A stretch of DNA of 64,000 bases from Ancylomarina sp. 16SWW S1-10-2 (GCF_009669305.1 NZ_SADB01000022.1:1-64000), one strand, 5' to 3'. Positions 17,642 through 27,476 are shown, counted from the stretch's first letter. A program made the numbers and translations. Notes: generated by a model from the sequence alone, not told the origin.

Positions 17642-18340
17642 ATGATAAAAATTGAAAATCTAAGTAAAAGATTCCAAACCGAAGAGGTTGAGACTACTGC
17701 TCTCAACCAAATCAATATCAACATAAAAAAAGGTGAATTTGTTGCTATTATGGGGCCTTCGGGTTGTGGGAAATCTACACTACTCAATATATTAGGCATG
17801 CTCGACTCTCCTACTTCTGGCAACTATTATTTTAATGGACAAGAAGTCGGTCATCAAAAAGAGAGTCAACGTAACATTATACGTAAAGGCAATATCAATT
17901 TTGTATTCCAAAGCTTTAACCTAATTGATGAACTGAATGTATTCCGCAATGTGGAATTACCCCTAACCTATCTTAACAATAGCAAAAGTGATAGAAAAGC
18001 CCGAGTTTTAGAGGTTCTGGATCGCATGAAGATTGGACATCGCAAAAACCATTACCCTCAACAACTATCGGGTGGACAACAACAGCGTGTAGCCATTGCC
18101 AGAGCCGTAGCAGCCAATCCAAAACTCCTACTTGCCGATGAACCTACAGGTAATCTCGATTCTAAAACTGGATTGGAAGTGATGAACCTGCTTACCGAGC
18201 TTAACAGCGAAGGAATGACGATTGTAATGGTGACTCACTCAGAGCGTGATGCTGAATTTGCACATCGTGTTATTCGCCTATTCGATGGCGAAGTAATGAC
18301 AGAGAAAACCGCCAAAGAATTCGCAACGATTAATTACTAA
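17642..18340 (+). CDS. ABC transporter ATP-binding protein, MacB/LolD type
   Basis: The 232-residue ATPase has Walker [10 protein letters not shown] near residue 40, the signature [14 protein letters not shown] near 140, and Walker [14 protein letters not shown] near 160. It is of the LolD/MacB type that works with FtsX-like permeases on lipoprotein or peptide export, or on envelope stress. The permease gene starts 17 bases after its stop, so the two form an operon. The upstream spacer has a sigma-54-like promoter, and the divergent genes encode the matching regulator and kinase. Confidence 0.93.
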   Translation: MIKIENLSKRFQTEEVETTALNQININIKKGEFVAIMGPSGCGKSTLLNILGMLDSPTSGNYYFNGQEVGHQKESQRNIIRKGNINFVFQSFNLIDELNVFRNVELPLTYLNNSKSDRKARVLEVLDRMKIGHRKNHYPQQLSGGQQQRVAIARAVAANPKLLLADEPTGNLDSKTGLEVMNLLTELNSEGMTIVMVTHSERDAEFAHRVIRLFDGEVMTEKTAKEFATINY

Positions 18341-18357
18341 GCTAACATCTCAAACCC

Positions 18358-20790
18358 ATGATATTAAATCAAATACTAAAGAATAAAAAATGGTATGGCA
18401 TCAACACCTTAGGCATAGGACTGGCCTTTGCTGTTACGCTTATCATATTTACCTTTGCACAAAAGGAACTCTCCTACGATAACTTCCATTCAAATGCGGA
18501 CGATATTTACCGTATCACTATTCAAAATCCACAATCTATAGGACTACCCCCAATTTCAGGCATAGATGGTAAACTCGTTCTTTCTCTTTATGACAATTTT
18601 CCAGAAATCAAGGAAATCGTTCGAATTATTCATCCTGATAATACCATTATAACAGCTAACAAAAACAAATTTTCAAGTGACGGTCTTATTTTCACTAACA
18701 AGCAATTCTTCAAAGTTTTCGATTTTAAGTTACTTCAAGGAAATAGAAAAGTCTTATTTGATCAACCCAATCAGGTCGTCATTAGTAAAAAAACAGCTTT
18801 GGCTTACTTTGGCACAGAAGATGCCATTGGTAAAGAGATTAAGATTGAAGTTCAATATTTGTATTCCAAATCGGGGAGCTATACCGTTGTTGGTGTTATG
18901 GAAAACTTTCCAGACAATTCCCATTTTAAAGCTGATTTACTATTTTCGATAAAAGATAATGAAGATATCAGTAATTTTGAGACATACACTTACCTGTTAT
19001 TACAAAAAGGAAGTAACTTGGCTTCTCTTAAAAAGTTAATTAATGCACAATGGGGGAAAAACACGAAAGAAGGAGAACCTGAGCCCATTTCTCAACTAAT
19101 GCCTTTAAGGGATATCCATTTATACAGTCATAATACTGATGAACTCAGTATGAATGGTAGCATAACATCTGTAATTATTCTAATTATTGGTGGCTTTATT
19201 GTTTTTCTGATCGCTTTTATCAACTACACCAATTTGAATTACGTGCAGTTTGTAACTGATCTTAAGAATTATAAAATCCGTATGATTAATGGCGCATCTC
19301 ATTCTGATCTGGCTAGAATCATTTTCACACGATCACTCATTCCCATCAGTTTTGCTATTCTATTGGGTGGGCTTTTAGCTTATAAATTTGATTCCATTAG
19401 CGGTTCAGCTTTTAATCTTAGCTTCTCAGGTTTCAATATGCTTTGGATCACATTCGTTTTTTACCTGATCTTTGCCTTATCTTCACTTCTACCTTTAGTT
19501 ACAACGAAAGTTTCAAAAAACTTAGCTCGCTCACCTTATCAAGGATCAAAGAAATTTGTAGCCTCATTGCTTTTCCAGTTTACACTTTCCATTGCTGCTA
19601 TTATACTAACTATTGTCTTGCACAAACAAATCGATTTAGTCAATGATTTACATCCTGGCAATGAAAAATCATCTATCATTATTATGCAAGAGGTTCCTTA
19701 TCCAATGATTCAGAAATATGAAGTCTTAAAGGAATCCTGTTTAAAACATCCTGAAATTCGAAACATCAGTGCAGCCTTCTATAAACCCGGACTTAATATG
19801 CCTTTTTCATCTCCTGTAGAGATGGAAGGCGTTGATAAATCAGTCGAAAAAAAACTTAATCTGTTTTCTATTGAATCAGATTTCTTCAAAATATTTGATA
19901 TCAAACCTTTGGCCGGAACACTTGAAATGGGAATCACCTCATCCATTGAATGGGAAAGACTTGCAATGGGAATAAATGATATGAATCCTAATCACGAAGC
20001 GACTCGAAAGGTTTTTGATAAATACACTAAAGAACACCCTGGGTTTCAAGAAAAATATATTTTAAATCAATCAGCGTTAAAAGTATTGGGCATTCAGAAA
20101 CCTGAAGATGCAATTGGCAAATCATTCAAATATAATTTTGAAGCTCCTGAAGTGTTTAAAAAAGGAAAAGTCATTGCCGTTATAGGTGACTTACACTACG
20201 GAGACATGTTCTCTAAGGAAAAGCCAATGGTAATGGCAGCCAAGAAGATGTTCAATAGTACTTTTATTGCTAAGATTGATCCCAATAGGAAAGCTGAAGC
20301 TCTTAAAATATTAAAGAAGGAATGGGACGTTTTATCGCCAGATAATCCTTTTAAATATGAGTTTGTTGACGATTTATATGAACGGATTTACATGAATCAA
20401 TACAAGGAGATGCGAACCTTAACACTATTTTCAATCATAGCTATTATCCTTTCCATATTGGGTATGTTTGCTCTGTCATCATTTAGCATTCAGCACAAAA
20501 CCAAGGAAATTGGTATTCGAAAAGCTAACGGTTCTACATCATTTCAAATTCTGATACTGTTGATCAAAGAATATACACAATGGGTGCTTGTAGCCTTTCT
20601 TATTGCTTGCCCTATAGCCTATTATATTGCAAAAGATTGGCTAAGCAACTTTGCCTACCGTATTGAACTCAGCTGGTGGATATTTGCACTATCTGGTCTT
20701 ATTGCACTCATAATTGCCATACTAACCGTAAGCTGGCAAACATGGAAAGCCGCCACTCAAAATCCTGTTGAAGCACTCCAATACGAATAA
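18358..20790 (+). CDS. FtsX/MacB-like ABC transporter permease
   Basis: The 810-residue protein has an N-terminal membrane helix followed by a large MacB-type periplasmic domain, a set of membrane helices near residues 275-385, a further helix near 400, a second periplasmic domain, and three helices near 680-805. This duplicated FtsX layout is typical of Bacteroidota permeases of this class. The ending PVEALQYE is the conserved C-terminal signature. It acts with the ATPase encoded just upstream. These pumps often respond to antimicrobial peptides or envelope stress, but the substrate here is unknown. Confidence 0.9.
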   Translation: MILNQILKNKKWYGINTLGIGLAFAVTLIIFTFAQKELSYDNFHSNADDIYRITIQNPQSIGLPPISGIDGKLVLSLYDNFPEIKEIVRIIHPDNTIITANKNKFSSDGLIFTNKQFFKVFDFKLLQGNRKVLFDQPNQVVISKKTALAYFGTEDAIGKEIKIEVQYLYSKSGSYTVVGVMENFPDNSHFKADLLFSIKDNEDISNFETYTYLLLQKGSNLASLKKLINAQWGKNTKEGEPEPISQLMPLRDIHLYSHNTDELSMNGSITSVIILIIGGFIVFLIAFINYTNLNYVQFVTDLKNYKIRMINGASHSDLARIIFTRSLIPISFAILLGGLLAYKFDSISGSAFNLSFSGFNMLWITFVFYLIFALSSLLPLVTTKVSKNLARSPYQGSKKFVASLLFQFTLSIAAIILTIVLHKQIDLVNDLHPGNEKSSIIIMQEVPYPMIQKYEVLKESCLKHPEIRNISAAFYKPGLNMPFSSPVEMEGVDKSVEKKLNLFSIESDFFKIFDIKPLAGTLEMGITSSIEWERLAMGINDMNPNHEATRKVFDKYTKEHPGFQEKYILNQSALKVLGIQKPEDAIGKSFKYNFEAPEVFKKGKVIAVIGDLHYGDMFSKEKPMVMAAKKMFNSTFIAKIDPNRKAEALKILKKEWDVLSPDNPFKYEFVDDLYERIYMNQYKEMRTLTLFSIIAIILSILGMFALSSFSIQHKTKEIGIRKANGSTSFQILILLIKEYTQWVLVAFLIACPIAYYIAKDWLSNFAYRIELSWWIFALSGLIALIIAILTVSWQTWKAATQNPVEALQYE

Positions 20791-20812
20791 AAATAAATTG
20801 ACTCTAATTATG

Positions 20813-20849
20813 AAGAGAACTTTCCTATTAATGGAAAGTCCTCTTTTTT
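20813..20849 (+). terminator. Terminator of the ABC transporter operon
   Basis: The arms AAGAGAACTTTCC and GGAAAGTCCTCTT (one mismatch) enclose a 7-base loop and end in six T. Confidence 0.85.
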
Positions 20850-20985
20850 ATGAAACAACAGTTTATATCCTGTTACCATTGTAGAGATGAAGTAAATTCC
20901 AAAATTGCCCACAGTACTAAGATCACTAATTATAAGATCTTCTTATCCGCAGTTTAATGTGATTATAACAATAGTTTAGACATAT

Positions 20986-21020
20986 AAAAAGGAGATTGTT
21001 TCGAAAACAATCTCCTTTTA
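20986..21020 (-). terminator. Terminator of the beta-propeller gene
   Basis: A long stem (AAAAGGAGATTGTTT with AAAACAATCTCCTTTT) lies 20 bases past the stop codon. It has T-rich tails on both strands and can serve in both directions. Confidence 0.85.
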
Positions 21021-21039
21021 TTCTTATTAATTGATAAGC

Positions 21040-22896
21040 CTATAGTTGATAGGAGCTGATCAAATGATTCTTTTCATTCAAGACAATAACATTATCTACC
21101 TCATCAATTAAATAACTTGGTGTTTTATCTAATAACTCTATCTTGTAATCAACATTACCAGATTTCTTGTCAACTTTATAAATAAAATGCTTTTTACCAA
21201 TTTCCTCTTTTACTGCATTTACAATGAACTGAGCATCTTTGGTTTTTTTAGAATTATAATAGCGTTCGCGAGTCACTCTAAAAATCTCGCGCATTTCTCC
21301 TTTTGCACTATTACCAACTGACATTCCTGCAATTTCATCCACCTGAACATCAGCATCTCCAGTATCGTCATTAGTCAATGGACTACCTGTTGTAAAAGTT
21401 TTCAATTTATTGATATTATCCAATGCTCCATCGATATCAAAATCGATACCAGCAGCCAACAAACCAAATTTTGCTAAACTTTTCAATCCTTTGACTGATG
21501 AAGCTGGTTTATAATACTTCGTGTATTGTAAAGTTCCATCAAAATTTAAAAGAGAAATGTGTTGAGGAGTTGTCAATAGGTATCCTGAATTAGCGATATA
21601 CTCAGCCTCTAAAGGTGTAGATTTTGATACTTTTTCTAATTTAATATCATCAGCAAACTGTTCAATATCGCCTGTTTCCAAATCAAACTTGTATCCTTTT
21701 TTATTTTCAAAAAGCACAACTTTATTTTCTTTAGGATTAAAGGTAACAGCAGGAATAGCCTTAAATTTAATTGTCTTTTTCCAAACCTTTTTCCCTTTTT
21801 CAAAATCTAAGATATTAGAATTTTCAGTTGAAATAAACATGACTCCCTTAGAAGTACTAGCTACGTAATAAATGTAACCTTTAAGACCCTGAGCCCATAT
21901 TCTTTTCCCATTTTTGTCGAACATATAAATATAACCTGCTTTTTCATCTTTAACCACAGCGATATACCCTTTTTCATGTGGTATAACTTCACTAAGGTTT
22001 GCTATTTTAGCTCTTTTCGACCAAATAGCTCCATTTGTTTCAGGGTTAATAATATTGAAACCAATATTTTCTACTAAAATTAAATTACCATCCTGATCTT
22101 TAATCACATCTACCAACTCACCTTTCAACTTAAATTTACTTGGTGTAATATCTTCTCCCGTTTTGGGGTTCAGAATTATCAACATTTTGTGTTTACGTAT
22201 TCCAACATACAAACAATCATTTAATGGTGAGTAGATTAAAGATTTCACCGCTTTCTTACCTTCGTATGACCAAATAATCTTTCCTGTTTTTAAATCAAGA
22301 TTATAAATATTGTTTGTTATACCTAAAATAATACTTTCATCATTTGTGAAGAAAGGTCCTTTAGAAATTCTTTTATCATATTTAAAACCAAAAAGTTTGT
22401 ATGCCTTTCCAAGCTCAGTAAGCCACTGTTTTTTCAAAGTTTTTAGATCAAAACTCATCAACGCAGTACCCTCACCTTTCGACAATTCGAATAGTATTAA
22501 ATTCTTATCACTATAAATACTATAATTCAAAACACGTACACCATCTTTTTGGGTGTCATATAAAATATCTCCATTACTGGAATTAAGAATTACACCTTTT
22601 TCAGCAAAATCAATATAACAGATTGGTAAACCATCAATTAATTTTAAAGAACCTTTAACAGCTCCCCTCAATTCATTATTGTGCCACAAAGTCTCTCCTG
22701 TTTTGTTATTAAGAGCCATTAATCCATTGGTTCCAGACGCCAAGATGAATCCTTCATTTGTTTGTTCAATCCAATTAACTTGAGATAGAGCATCTTTAAG
22801 ATCAACTTCCCACATTTTATTTTGTGAATAAACCGGGCTTGCCAATAAAATACCCACAAACATGACGACACAAAGTCGTTTCATAGATTTTAACAT
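21040..22896 (-). CDS. Secreted PQQ-type beta-propeller repeat protein
   Basis: The 618-residue protein has a signal peptide (residues 5-24, ending near SPVYSQ) and then repeated blades of the PQQ/WD40-like kind. Examples are LASGTNGLMALNNKTGETLW, LTTPQHISLLNFDGTL and the segment IYNLDLKTGKIIWSYEGKK. A glycine- and Asp-rich linker near 500-520 leads to a C-terminal part with YYNSKKTKDAQFIVN. The better start may be the ATG at residue 5, which gives a tidier signal peptide. It would be exported to the periplasm or outer membrane. It lacks the PQQ dehydrogenase active-site features, so a structural or binding role is more likely. It is monocistronic. Confidence 0.8.
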   Translation of the reverse strand: MLKSMKRLCVVMFVGILLASPVYSQNKMWEVDLKDALSQVNWIEQTNEGFILASGTNGLMALNNKTGETLWHNNELRGAVKGSLKLIDGLPICYIDFAEKGVILNSSNGDILYDTQKDGVRVLNYSIYSDKNLILFELSKGEGTALMSFDLKTLKKQWLTELGKAYKLFGFKYDKRISKGPFFTNDESIILGITNNIYNLDLKTGKIIWSYEGKKAVKSLIYSPLNDCLYVGIRKHKMLIILNPKTGEDITPSKFKLKGELVDVIKDQDGNLILVENIGFNIINPETNGAIWSKRAKIANLSEVIPHEKGYIAVVKDEKAGYIYMFDKNGKRIWAQGLKGYIYYVASTSKGVMFISTENSNILDFEKGKKVWKKTIKFKAIPAVTFNPKENKVVLFENKKGYKFDLETGDIEQFADDIKLEKVSKSTPLEAEYIANSGYLLTTPQHISLLNFDGTLQYTKYYKPASSVKGLKSLAKFGLLAAGIDFDIDGALDNINKLKTFTTGSPLTNDDTGDADVQVDEIAGMSVGNSAKGEMREIFRVTRERYYNSKKTKDAQFIVNAVKEEIGKKHFIYKVDKKSGNVDYKIELLDKTPSYLIDEVDNVIVLNEKNHLISSYQL

Positions 22897-23323
22897 AGTA
22901 ATTTAGGTTTAGGTAATTTCACTTATACTTTACAATTGATAAGTGTTTTAATATTGATATTTATGTAATTATTTTCTATTTAGATCTAATTATTACAAAT
23001 ACAGGGTCATCTCAATCAAATTTTCCAACAGTAAATTGAAGTATTAAGAGATACATATTTCACAAGAAATCCGAAAACAAGCTCTTGCTATTACATAGTA
23101 CATGAACGCTACACGAAATACTGTTGACTTTTATTTGTAATTTTTGCTAAAAACAAATCTAACACTATTTCAAATTATAACCTATATGAATAATCATTAC
23201 AATTATGATAACATAAAGACTCTCAAGACACTTCATAATCATATTTTAAAAAAATAAAAATGAGAACAAAATAGAAACTTCAATCAATTCCATCGCACAA
23301 TAAATAAGTATACAGACAAATAT

Positions 23324-23363
23324 AAAGCGTGAATATAAAACCTTATATTCACGCTTTGTTTTT
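23324..23363 (+). terminator. Orphan terminator or attenuator before an EamA gene
   Basis: A 15-bp perfect stem (AAAGCGTGAATATAA / TTATATTCACGCTTT) with a 4-base loop is followed by GTTTTT on the plus strand. No plus-strand gene lies upstream in 22897-23323. It is 65 bases before the start codon of the EamA gene, so it may be a leader attenuator or end a short RNA. Nothing else was recognised in the 530-base spacer. Confidence 0.75.
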
Positions 23364-23427
23364 ACACAAGAACAATCAAATCATTAAGACTTAATTATTA
23401 GATAACAATTGGTGAAATAGGCTTTAA

Positions 23428-24345
23428 ATGAAAAACAATAAATTCTTAATCGGTATGGGCTTTGCTTTATTGGCAACGGCATTTTGGTCGGGTAATTTTG
23501 TTGTCTCAAGAGGTCTTTCGGAAAGTATTCATCCTTTTAGCTTAGCATTCTATCGCTGGTTTATGGCAAGCCTTATATTTACGCCTTTTGCTATTAAATC
23601 TGTAAAAAAAGAATGGAGCATTATAAAAAAACGTTTCCCCTATCTCTTTATTACAGCTCTACTGGGTGTTAGTATATTTAATACGCTTATTTATTTTGCA
23701 GGACGATCTACAACGGCAGTCAACATGTCTTTAATCATGCTCACCTTTCCCATTTTTATACTCCTCATCTCTATCCTATTTTTCAAGGAACGATTAGGTT
23801 TAAAAAAGATTTTAGGTATCCTAGTCGTCTTATCTGGAGTAATTAGTATCGCAAGCCAAGGACATCCTTCAAACCTTTTGGATTTGACTTTAAATGAAGG
23901 AGATCCTCTAATGCTATTGGCTGCTTTTATGTTTGCTGTTCATAGCCATTTGATTAAGAACAAAGACAAACAAATGAGCATTATTACCCTTCAATATTCA
24001 ACTTTTGCAATTGGAGCCATTTTACTTTTACCCTTTCACCTTTGGGTTTCTAACACCAGTCAAGAAGTCGTTTTCACTCTGCCCATAATTGGCTCAATTC
24101 TCTATATAGCCGTATGTGCTTCCCTAGTTTCGTTTCTATCGTGGAATAAAGCTATTGAAAAGATTGGAGCCGTCTCAGCAGGCATGATATACTACCTATT
24201 ACCGTTGTTTAGTGGTTTAGTTGCTTTTATACTTTTGGGAGAAAAATTACACTTCTATCACCTTATAAGTGGATTACTCATTGTTTCGGGAATCTTGATT
24301 ATCAATCGCAAATCGAAGAAACAAGTCATAAGCCAAAAGCTATAG
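23428..24345 (+). CDS. EamA-family (DMT) transporter
   Basis: The 305-residue protein has ten hydrophobic segments in two EamA repeats. FWSGNFVVSRGLSE at residues 20-33 is the standard first-helix motif, and LPLFSGLVAFILLGEKLH near 268-285 is the conserved late motif. It belongs to the drug/metabolite exporter superfamily of the inner membrane. The C-terminal tail is basic. The substrate is unknown. A strong hairpin with a T run in its leader suggests control by premature termination. Confidence 0.9.
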   Translation: MKNNKFLIGMGFALLATAFWSGNFVVSRGLSESIHPFSLAFYRWFMASLIFTPFAIKSVKKEWSIIKKRFPYLFITALLGVSIFNTLIYFAGRSTTAVNMSLIMLTFPIFILLISILFFKERLGLKKILGILVVLSGVISIASQGHPSNLLDLTLNEGDPLMLLAAFMFAVHSHLIKNKDKQMSIITLQYSTFAIGAILLLPFHLWVSNTSQEVVFTLPIIGSILYIAVCASLVSFLSWNKAIEKIGAVSAGMIYYLLPLFSGLVAFILLGEKLHFYHLISGLLIVSGILIINRKSKKQVISQKL

Positions 24346-24424
24346 ATTTTGTTACCTGATAATGAACTTCTCTCGTGCTATTAAATAATCTGATAGGGAC
24401 AAAACCTTACTAACTGGGAACATT

Positions 24425-24456
24425 AAAAAAGCCAAAACCTTCGAGGCTTTGGCTTT
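24425..24456 (-). terminator. Terminator of the STM3941-like gene
   Basis: The arms AAGCCAAA and TTTGGCTT lie 80 bases past the stop of the minus-strand gene and are followed by T on the minus strand. It may also catch plus-strand transcripts from the EamA gene. Confidence 0.7.
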
Positions 24457-24535
24457 ATATGAGGATTAGCAGTCTTGCTATATTTTCTAGGTTATCGAGA
24501 GTAATCAACTCTTAACATCCCATAAAATTTAAGTT

Positions 24536-25087
24536 TTACGACTTGTTGCTTTTATTTTTTTCAAATTCAGTTTGAACAACTTTTTCCAATTCTCCAAAAT
24601 TATATTTTAAGGTATTCGAAATTATTGAAAGCGGCGTGCCATACATTTTCATATTTGAACGCATTCCTCTCGCTTTCATTCCACTTTTAGCTTTTCCAAT
24701 ATATTTTTCAGGATCTGCAATATCAATCAATAAAAATTTATTTGTCAGTACGCGTTTAACTCTGATTCCTAAAATATCAGACCACTCAATTAGCCCAACA
24801 CTCAAACCATTCGAATTATCTATAATGCCATCACTATTAATTATTAATCCTGCTTTTTTATCAAATAGCTTTTTAATTCCAATTAGACCAGTCAGTCCAA
24901 AAAATAAGACACCAATTATACCAATACTCTTAATTACAATTGAATTTCTCATAAATTCTAACGGAAATTTTTGATAGAGTTCAGCATTAGAAAAAATCCA
25001 AACTCCTGCTACAACAAACATTAAAGAACCTATAATGCCTAGATAAAGTTTCTTTTTGCTAAATGGAATTTCAATTATGTCTTTCAT
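24536..25087 (-). CDS. STM3941-like membrane protein
   Basis: The 183-residue protein starts with the segment IIEIPFSKKKLYLGIIGSLM, then has two membrane helices (about residues 14-32 and 50-68), then a soluble part with LIINSDGIIDNSNGLSVGLIEW and KFLLIDIADPEKYI. This matches the small STM3941 family of unknown function, whose soluble part resembles a PH-like fold. It is followed on the same strand by two other small membrane proteins of similar plan upstream (25319 and 25620). Confidence 0.7.
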   Translation of the reverse strand: MKDIIEIPFSKKKLYLGIIGSLMFVVAGVWIFSNAELYQKFPLEFMRNSIVIKSIGIIGVLFFGLTGLIGIKKLFDKKAGLIINSDGIIDNSNGLSVGLIEWSDILGIRVKRVLTNKFLLIDIADPEKYIGKAKSGMKARGMRSNMKMYGTPLSIISNTLKYNFGELEKVVQTEFEKNKSNKS

Positions 25088-25318
25088 TTTTTTTTAGTTT
25101 TATTTAAATTCATTTAAAAATCGACCTAAGTTTCCTTGATTACAGGGAGAAAACAACTCGTCAACATCCAATACAAATCAGCTTTTATTATGGGCTTTAT
25201 TAATTCTCAAGAAACACCTCTCTCTTAACTCTTCTCATTGAGTCTTAAGCTTTATTCGAAATCTAAATCCTTCAAAAATCACTTACAATAAAGTTTTGTT
25301 GCTGTTCTTTATATCAAG

Positions 25319-25564
25319 CTAGCTTTCACTTTTGTTTTTTTTCCTATTCATTCCAACTGCTAATCCAAATGAAACAGCAATCACAAACGGAATATGTTTT
25401 TTAAATTCTAAATATGATAGAATCTCACTCATATTCAAATTATCTCCCATCAACAGTCTTTTTATCGGGACATATAAATCGATAAGTAAAAAACACACCA
25501 TCATTATAAAAAGCATAATTACAAAACTCTTTACAAAATCTAAAAATTTACTATTTAGTTGCAT
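25319..25564 (-). CDS. Small membrane protein, unknown
   Basis: The 81-residue protein has two hydrophobic stretches (about residues 10-30 and 55-72) and a basic C-terminus (NRKKNKSES). It matches no family I recognise. It sits between two PH-like membrane proteins on the same strand, with gaps of 231 bases downstream and 55 upstream. The downstream gap shows no feature. Confidence 0.5.
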   Translation of the reverse strand: MQLNSKFLDFVKSFVIMLFIMMVCFLLIDLYVPIKRLLMGDNLNMSEILSYLEFKKHIPFVIAVSFGLAVGMNRKKNKSES

Positions 25565-25619
25565 ATCTTTTAATGTAAATTTTGTAAAATATTCGCCTCT
25601 TAGCCTTATCCGCTATATA

Positions 25620-26093
25620 TTATTTAATCTCTATTTTATTTCTGTCACAAAATTCTGCAAACTGTCCTCGTAAAAGTTGAAGATCATTGTATGATATCCA
25701 ATTTAGATTAAAGTCAACCATCGATTCATTAGTCTTTATACTAATGCTAGATGGCTTTATGGCTATCCATTCGATTACACCTTTTTCCAGTTGCTCCTCT
25801 TTCTTAAATTGTCTTTTTATTGTTATAGAATCACTAGTCAAAGAAATATATTTTCGAGGACTCATAAAATCACGACCAACAAATACACGACTTATAAATA
25901 GAATACCTACAGCTGCATAAACGATGACACTAAAGAATATAATACTATCGAAAGAATCTAGCTTTATTGATTTCTGAACATACAATACGCTATTTATAAT
26001 CAGAACTAACCCGAACACAAAACTGAAAATTTTTGCGCCTTTACTTAATTTACTTTTCTCTTTTGAGTCAATACTAAAATCAATGTTTTCCAT
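25620..26093 (-). CDS. Membrane protein with PH-like soluble domain, unknown
   Basis: The 157-residue protein has two membrane helices (about residues 22-42 and 52-70) and then a soluble part with LTSDSITIKRQFKKEE and GVIEWIAIKPSSISIK, in the same order as in the STM3941-like protein at 24536-25087. The two are probably distant relatives. Function unknown. The plan of two helices plus a PH-like domain suggests a membrane-surface role. Confidence 0.65.
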   Translation of the reverse strand: MENIDFSIDSKEKSKLSKGAKIFSFVFGLVLIINSVLYVQKSIKLDSFDSIIFFSVIVYAAVGILFISRVFVGRDFMSPRKYISLTSDSITIKRQFKKEEQLEKGVIEWIAIKPSSISIKTNESMVDFNLNWISYNDLQLLRGQFAEFCDRNKIEIK

Positions 26094-26354
26094 TGTTTAT
26101 GAATTCTAATTAAAATTACGTTTCCTTTCTTAACGAACTACCGAGGATTCTTCGCTAGTTGCTTTTTCTTCTAATTTCTCAGATTTAGAAATAGTTCTTA
26201 AATACAGCCCAATAGTAAATACAAGTCTATATATTAAACTCCACCAAATTTAGAAAAATAATGATGTAATTAATAATAAATTAAGTAAAACTATAATATA
26301 TGAGTTAAATAGAAAGAATCAATTTGCGGAAAGGTTTTGTGGGTTTGGCTTTTA

Positions 26355-26413
26355 GTCATACCCTAATATTTACAGCTTACTAATAGTCATCCCGATAGAA
26401 AATGGGACATGAC
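26355..26413. repeat. Dispersed palindromic element, variant copy 2
   Basis: It shares GTCATACCCT…ATTTACAGCTTACTAATAGT with copy 3 (33666) and ends in ATGAC, but has a different stem: GTCATCCC pairs with GGGACATGAC around a 10-base loop. The palindromic character is kept although the bases changed. The spacer 26094-26539 has no gene. Confidence 0.65.
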
Positions 26414-26539
26414 GAAAACTAAACCTGAGAGTCTCACTTATTTTTGTGATAACAAAGTATAGGAACTAGAATAACAACAAGCCCTATTTTAGCACAGTAA
26501 GTCTAAACATAATTAGTAGATCTTATAGAGTAATAATTA

Positions 26540-27118
26540 CTATTTATAAAATTTATCATCCTTCCATGTCGAGGGATTATTATGAATGTAATCCCTGATT
26601 TTATGTAATGATTCGTCATTACGAATAATATGATCGTAGAATCGGGGTTGCCACACAAAATCGGCATGAATTTTTCGGGCGTTAATCGTACATATTCTTT
26701 TGTATTGATTTATAATTACCCCCAATGTTGCAGGTTTCCATTTTTTTGATGCCATGGTGGTCATATTGGTTATCGTGGTTGTGGTAGAGACGCCCAAATT
26801 GGGCGTCTCTACATCTATACATTTATTAGATTGCCCATCATCCGATTTATTGATTATAATTATCCCATGTACATGATTTGGCATAATCACAAATTCCTCC
26901 AATTCTACAAATAGAAAATGTACTGGTATTTCTAACCAATATTTGTTTGCTATATACCCTATTTCAGATAATTGCATTATCCCATTAGTAATTTCACCAA
27001 AATAATGTTCTCTATTCTGTGTGCAAATGGTGACAAAATAGGCGGCATTGCTACCATAATCCCAATTTTGTAGGCGAGTAGATTTTATTCTATATTTATT
27101 TTGGAATTTCTCTGACAT
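26540..27118 (-). CDS. REP-associated tyrosine transposase (RAYT, IS200-like Y1)
   Basis: The 192-residue protein is a Y1-type HUH nuclease. The YFVTICTQNR start motif, the HUH histidines in MPNHVHGII near residues 77-85 and the candidate catalytic Tyr in WQPRFYDHIIRN near 160-171 are all present. It carries a non-conserved insert (DGQSNKCIDVETPNLGVSTTTT) that is encoded by a perfect palindrome at 26784-26812. RAYTs mobilise short palindromic REP elements. The gene looks intact. Its length is near the family norm (about 180). A truncated copy lies directly upstream at 27226-27476. Confidence 0.92.
   Translation of the reverse strand: MSEKFQNKYRIKSTRLQNWDYGSNAAYFVTICTQNREHYFGEITNGIMQLSEIGYIANKYWLEIPVHFLFVELEEFVIMPNHVHGIIIINKSDDGQSNKCIDVETPNLGVSTTTTITNMTTMASKKWKPATLGVIINQYKRICTINARKIHADFVWQPRFYDHIIRNDESLHKIRDYIHNNPSTWKDDKFYK
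26784..26812. repeat. 29-bp palindrome inside the RAYT gene
   Basis: The arms are perfect 14-mers (GTAGAGACGCCCAA and its complement) around one base. They are read in frame as VETPNLGVST of the transposase. The same palindrome with one change is found in the truncated copy at 27310-27338. Confidence 0.9.
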
Positions 27119-27225
27119 TTTAAACTATTTAGTTCTAAACCATTACGTCTCTACCCTATTTTTCTGATCGAATCTCTTAAATTTAAGGATAAATTCCAGT
27201 ACACAGTACTTATTATTAGAGAAGA

Positions 27226-27476
27226 TATGAATCAATATATATTACCCCCAATGTTTCAGGTTTCCATCTTTTTGATGCCATAGTGGTCATATTGTTTGTC
27301 GTGGTTGTGGTAGAGACACCCAAATTGGGCGTCTCTACATCTATACCTTTATTAGATTGCCCATCATCCGATTTATTGATTATAATTATCCCATGTACAT
27401 GATTGGGCATAATCACAAATTTATCCAATTCTACAAATAGAAAATGTTCTAATATTTCTAACCAATATTTGTTTTC
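27226..27476 (-). pseudogene. Internal fragment of a second RAYT transposase
   Basis: About 250 bases align closely with the middle of the RAYT gene (roughly 26697-26946). They cover the HUH motif MPNHVHGII, the VETPNLGVST palindrome and KRWKPETLGV. Both ends of the gene, including the catalytic Tyr, are missing. A 70-codon frame with an ATG remains at 27216-27428 but cannot be functional as a transposase. Confidence 0.85.
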
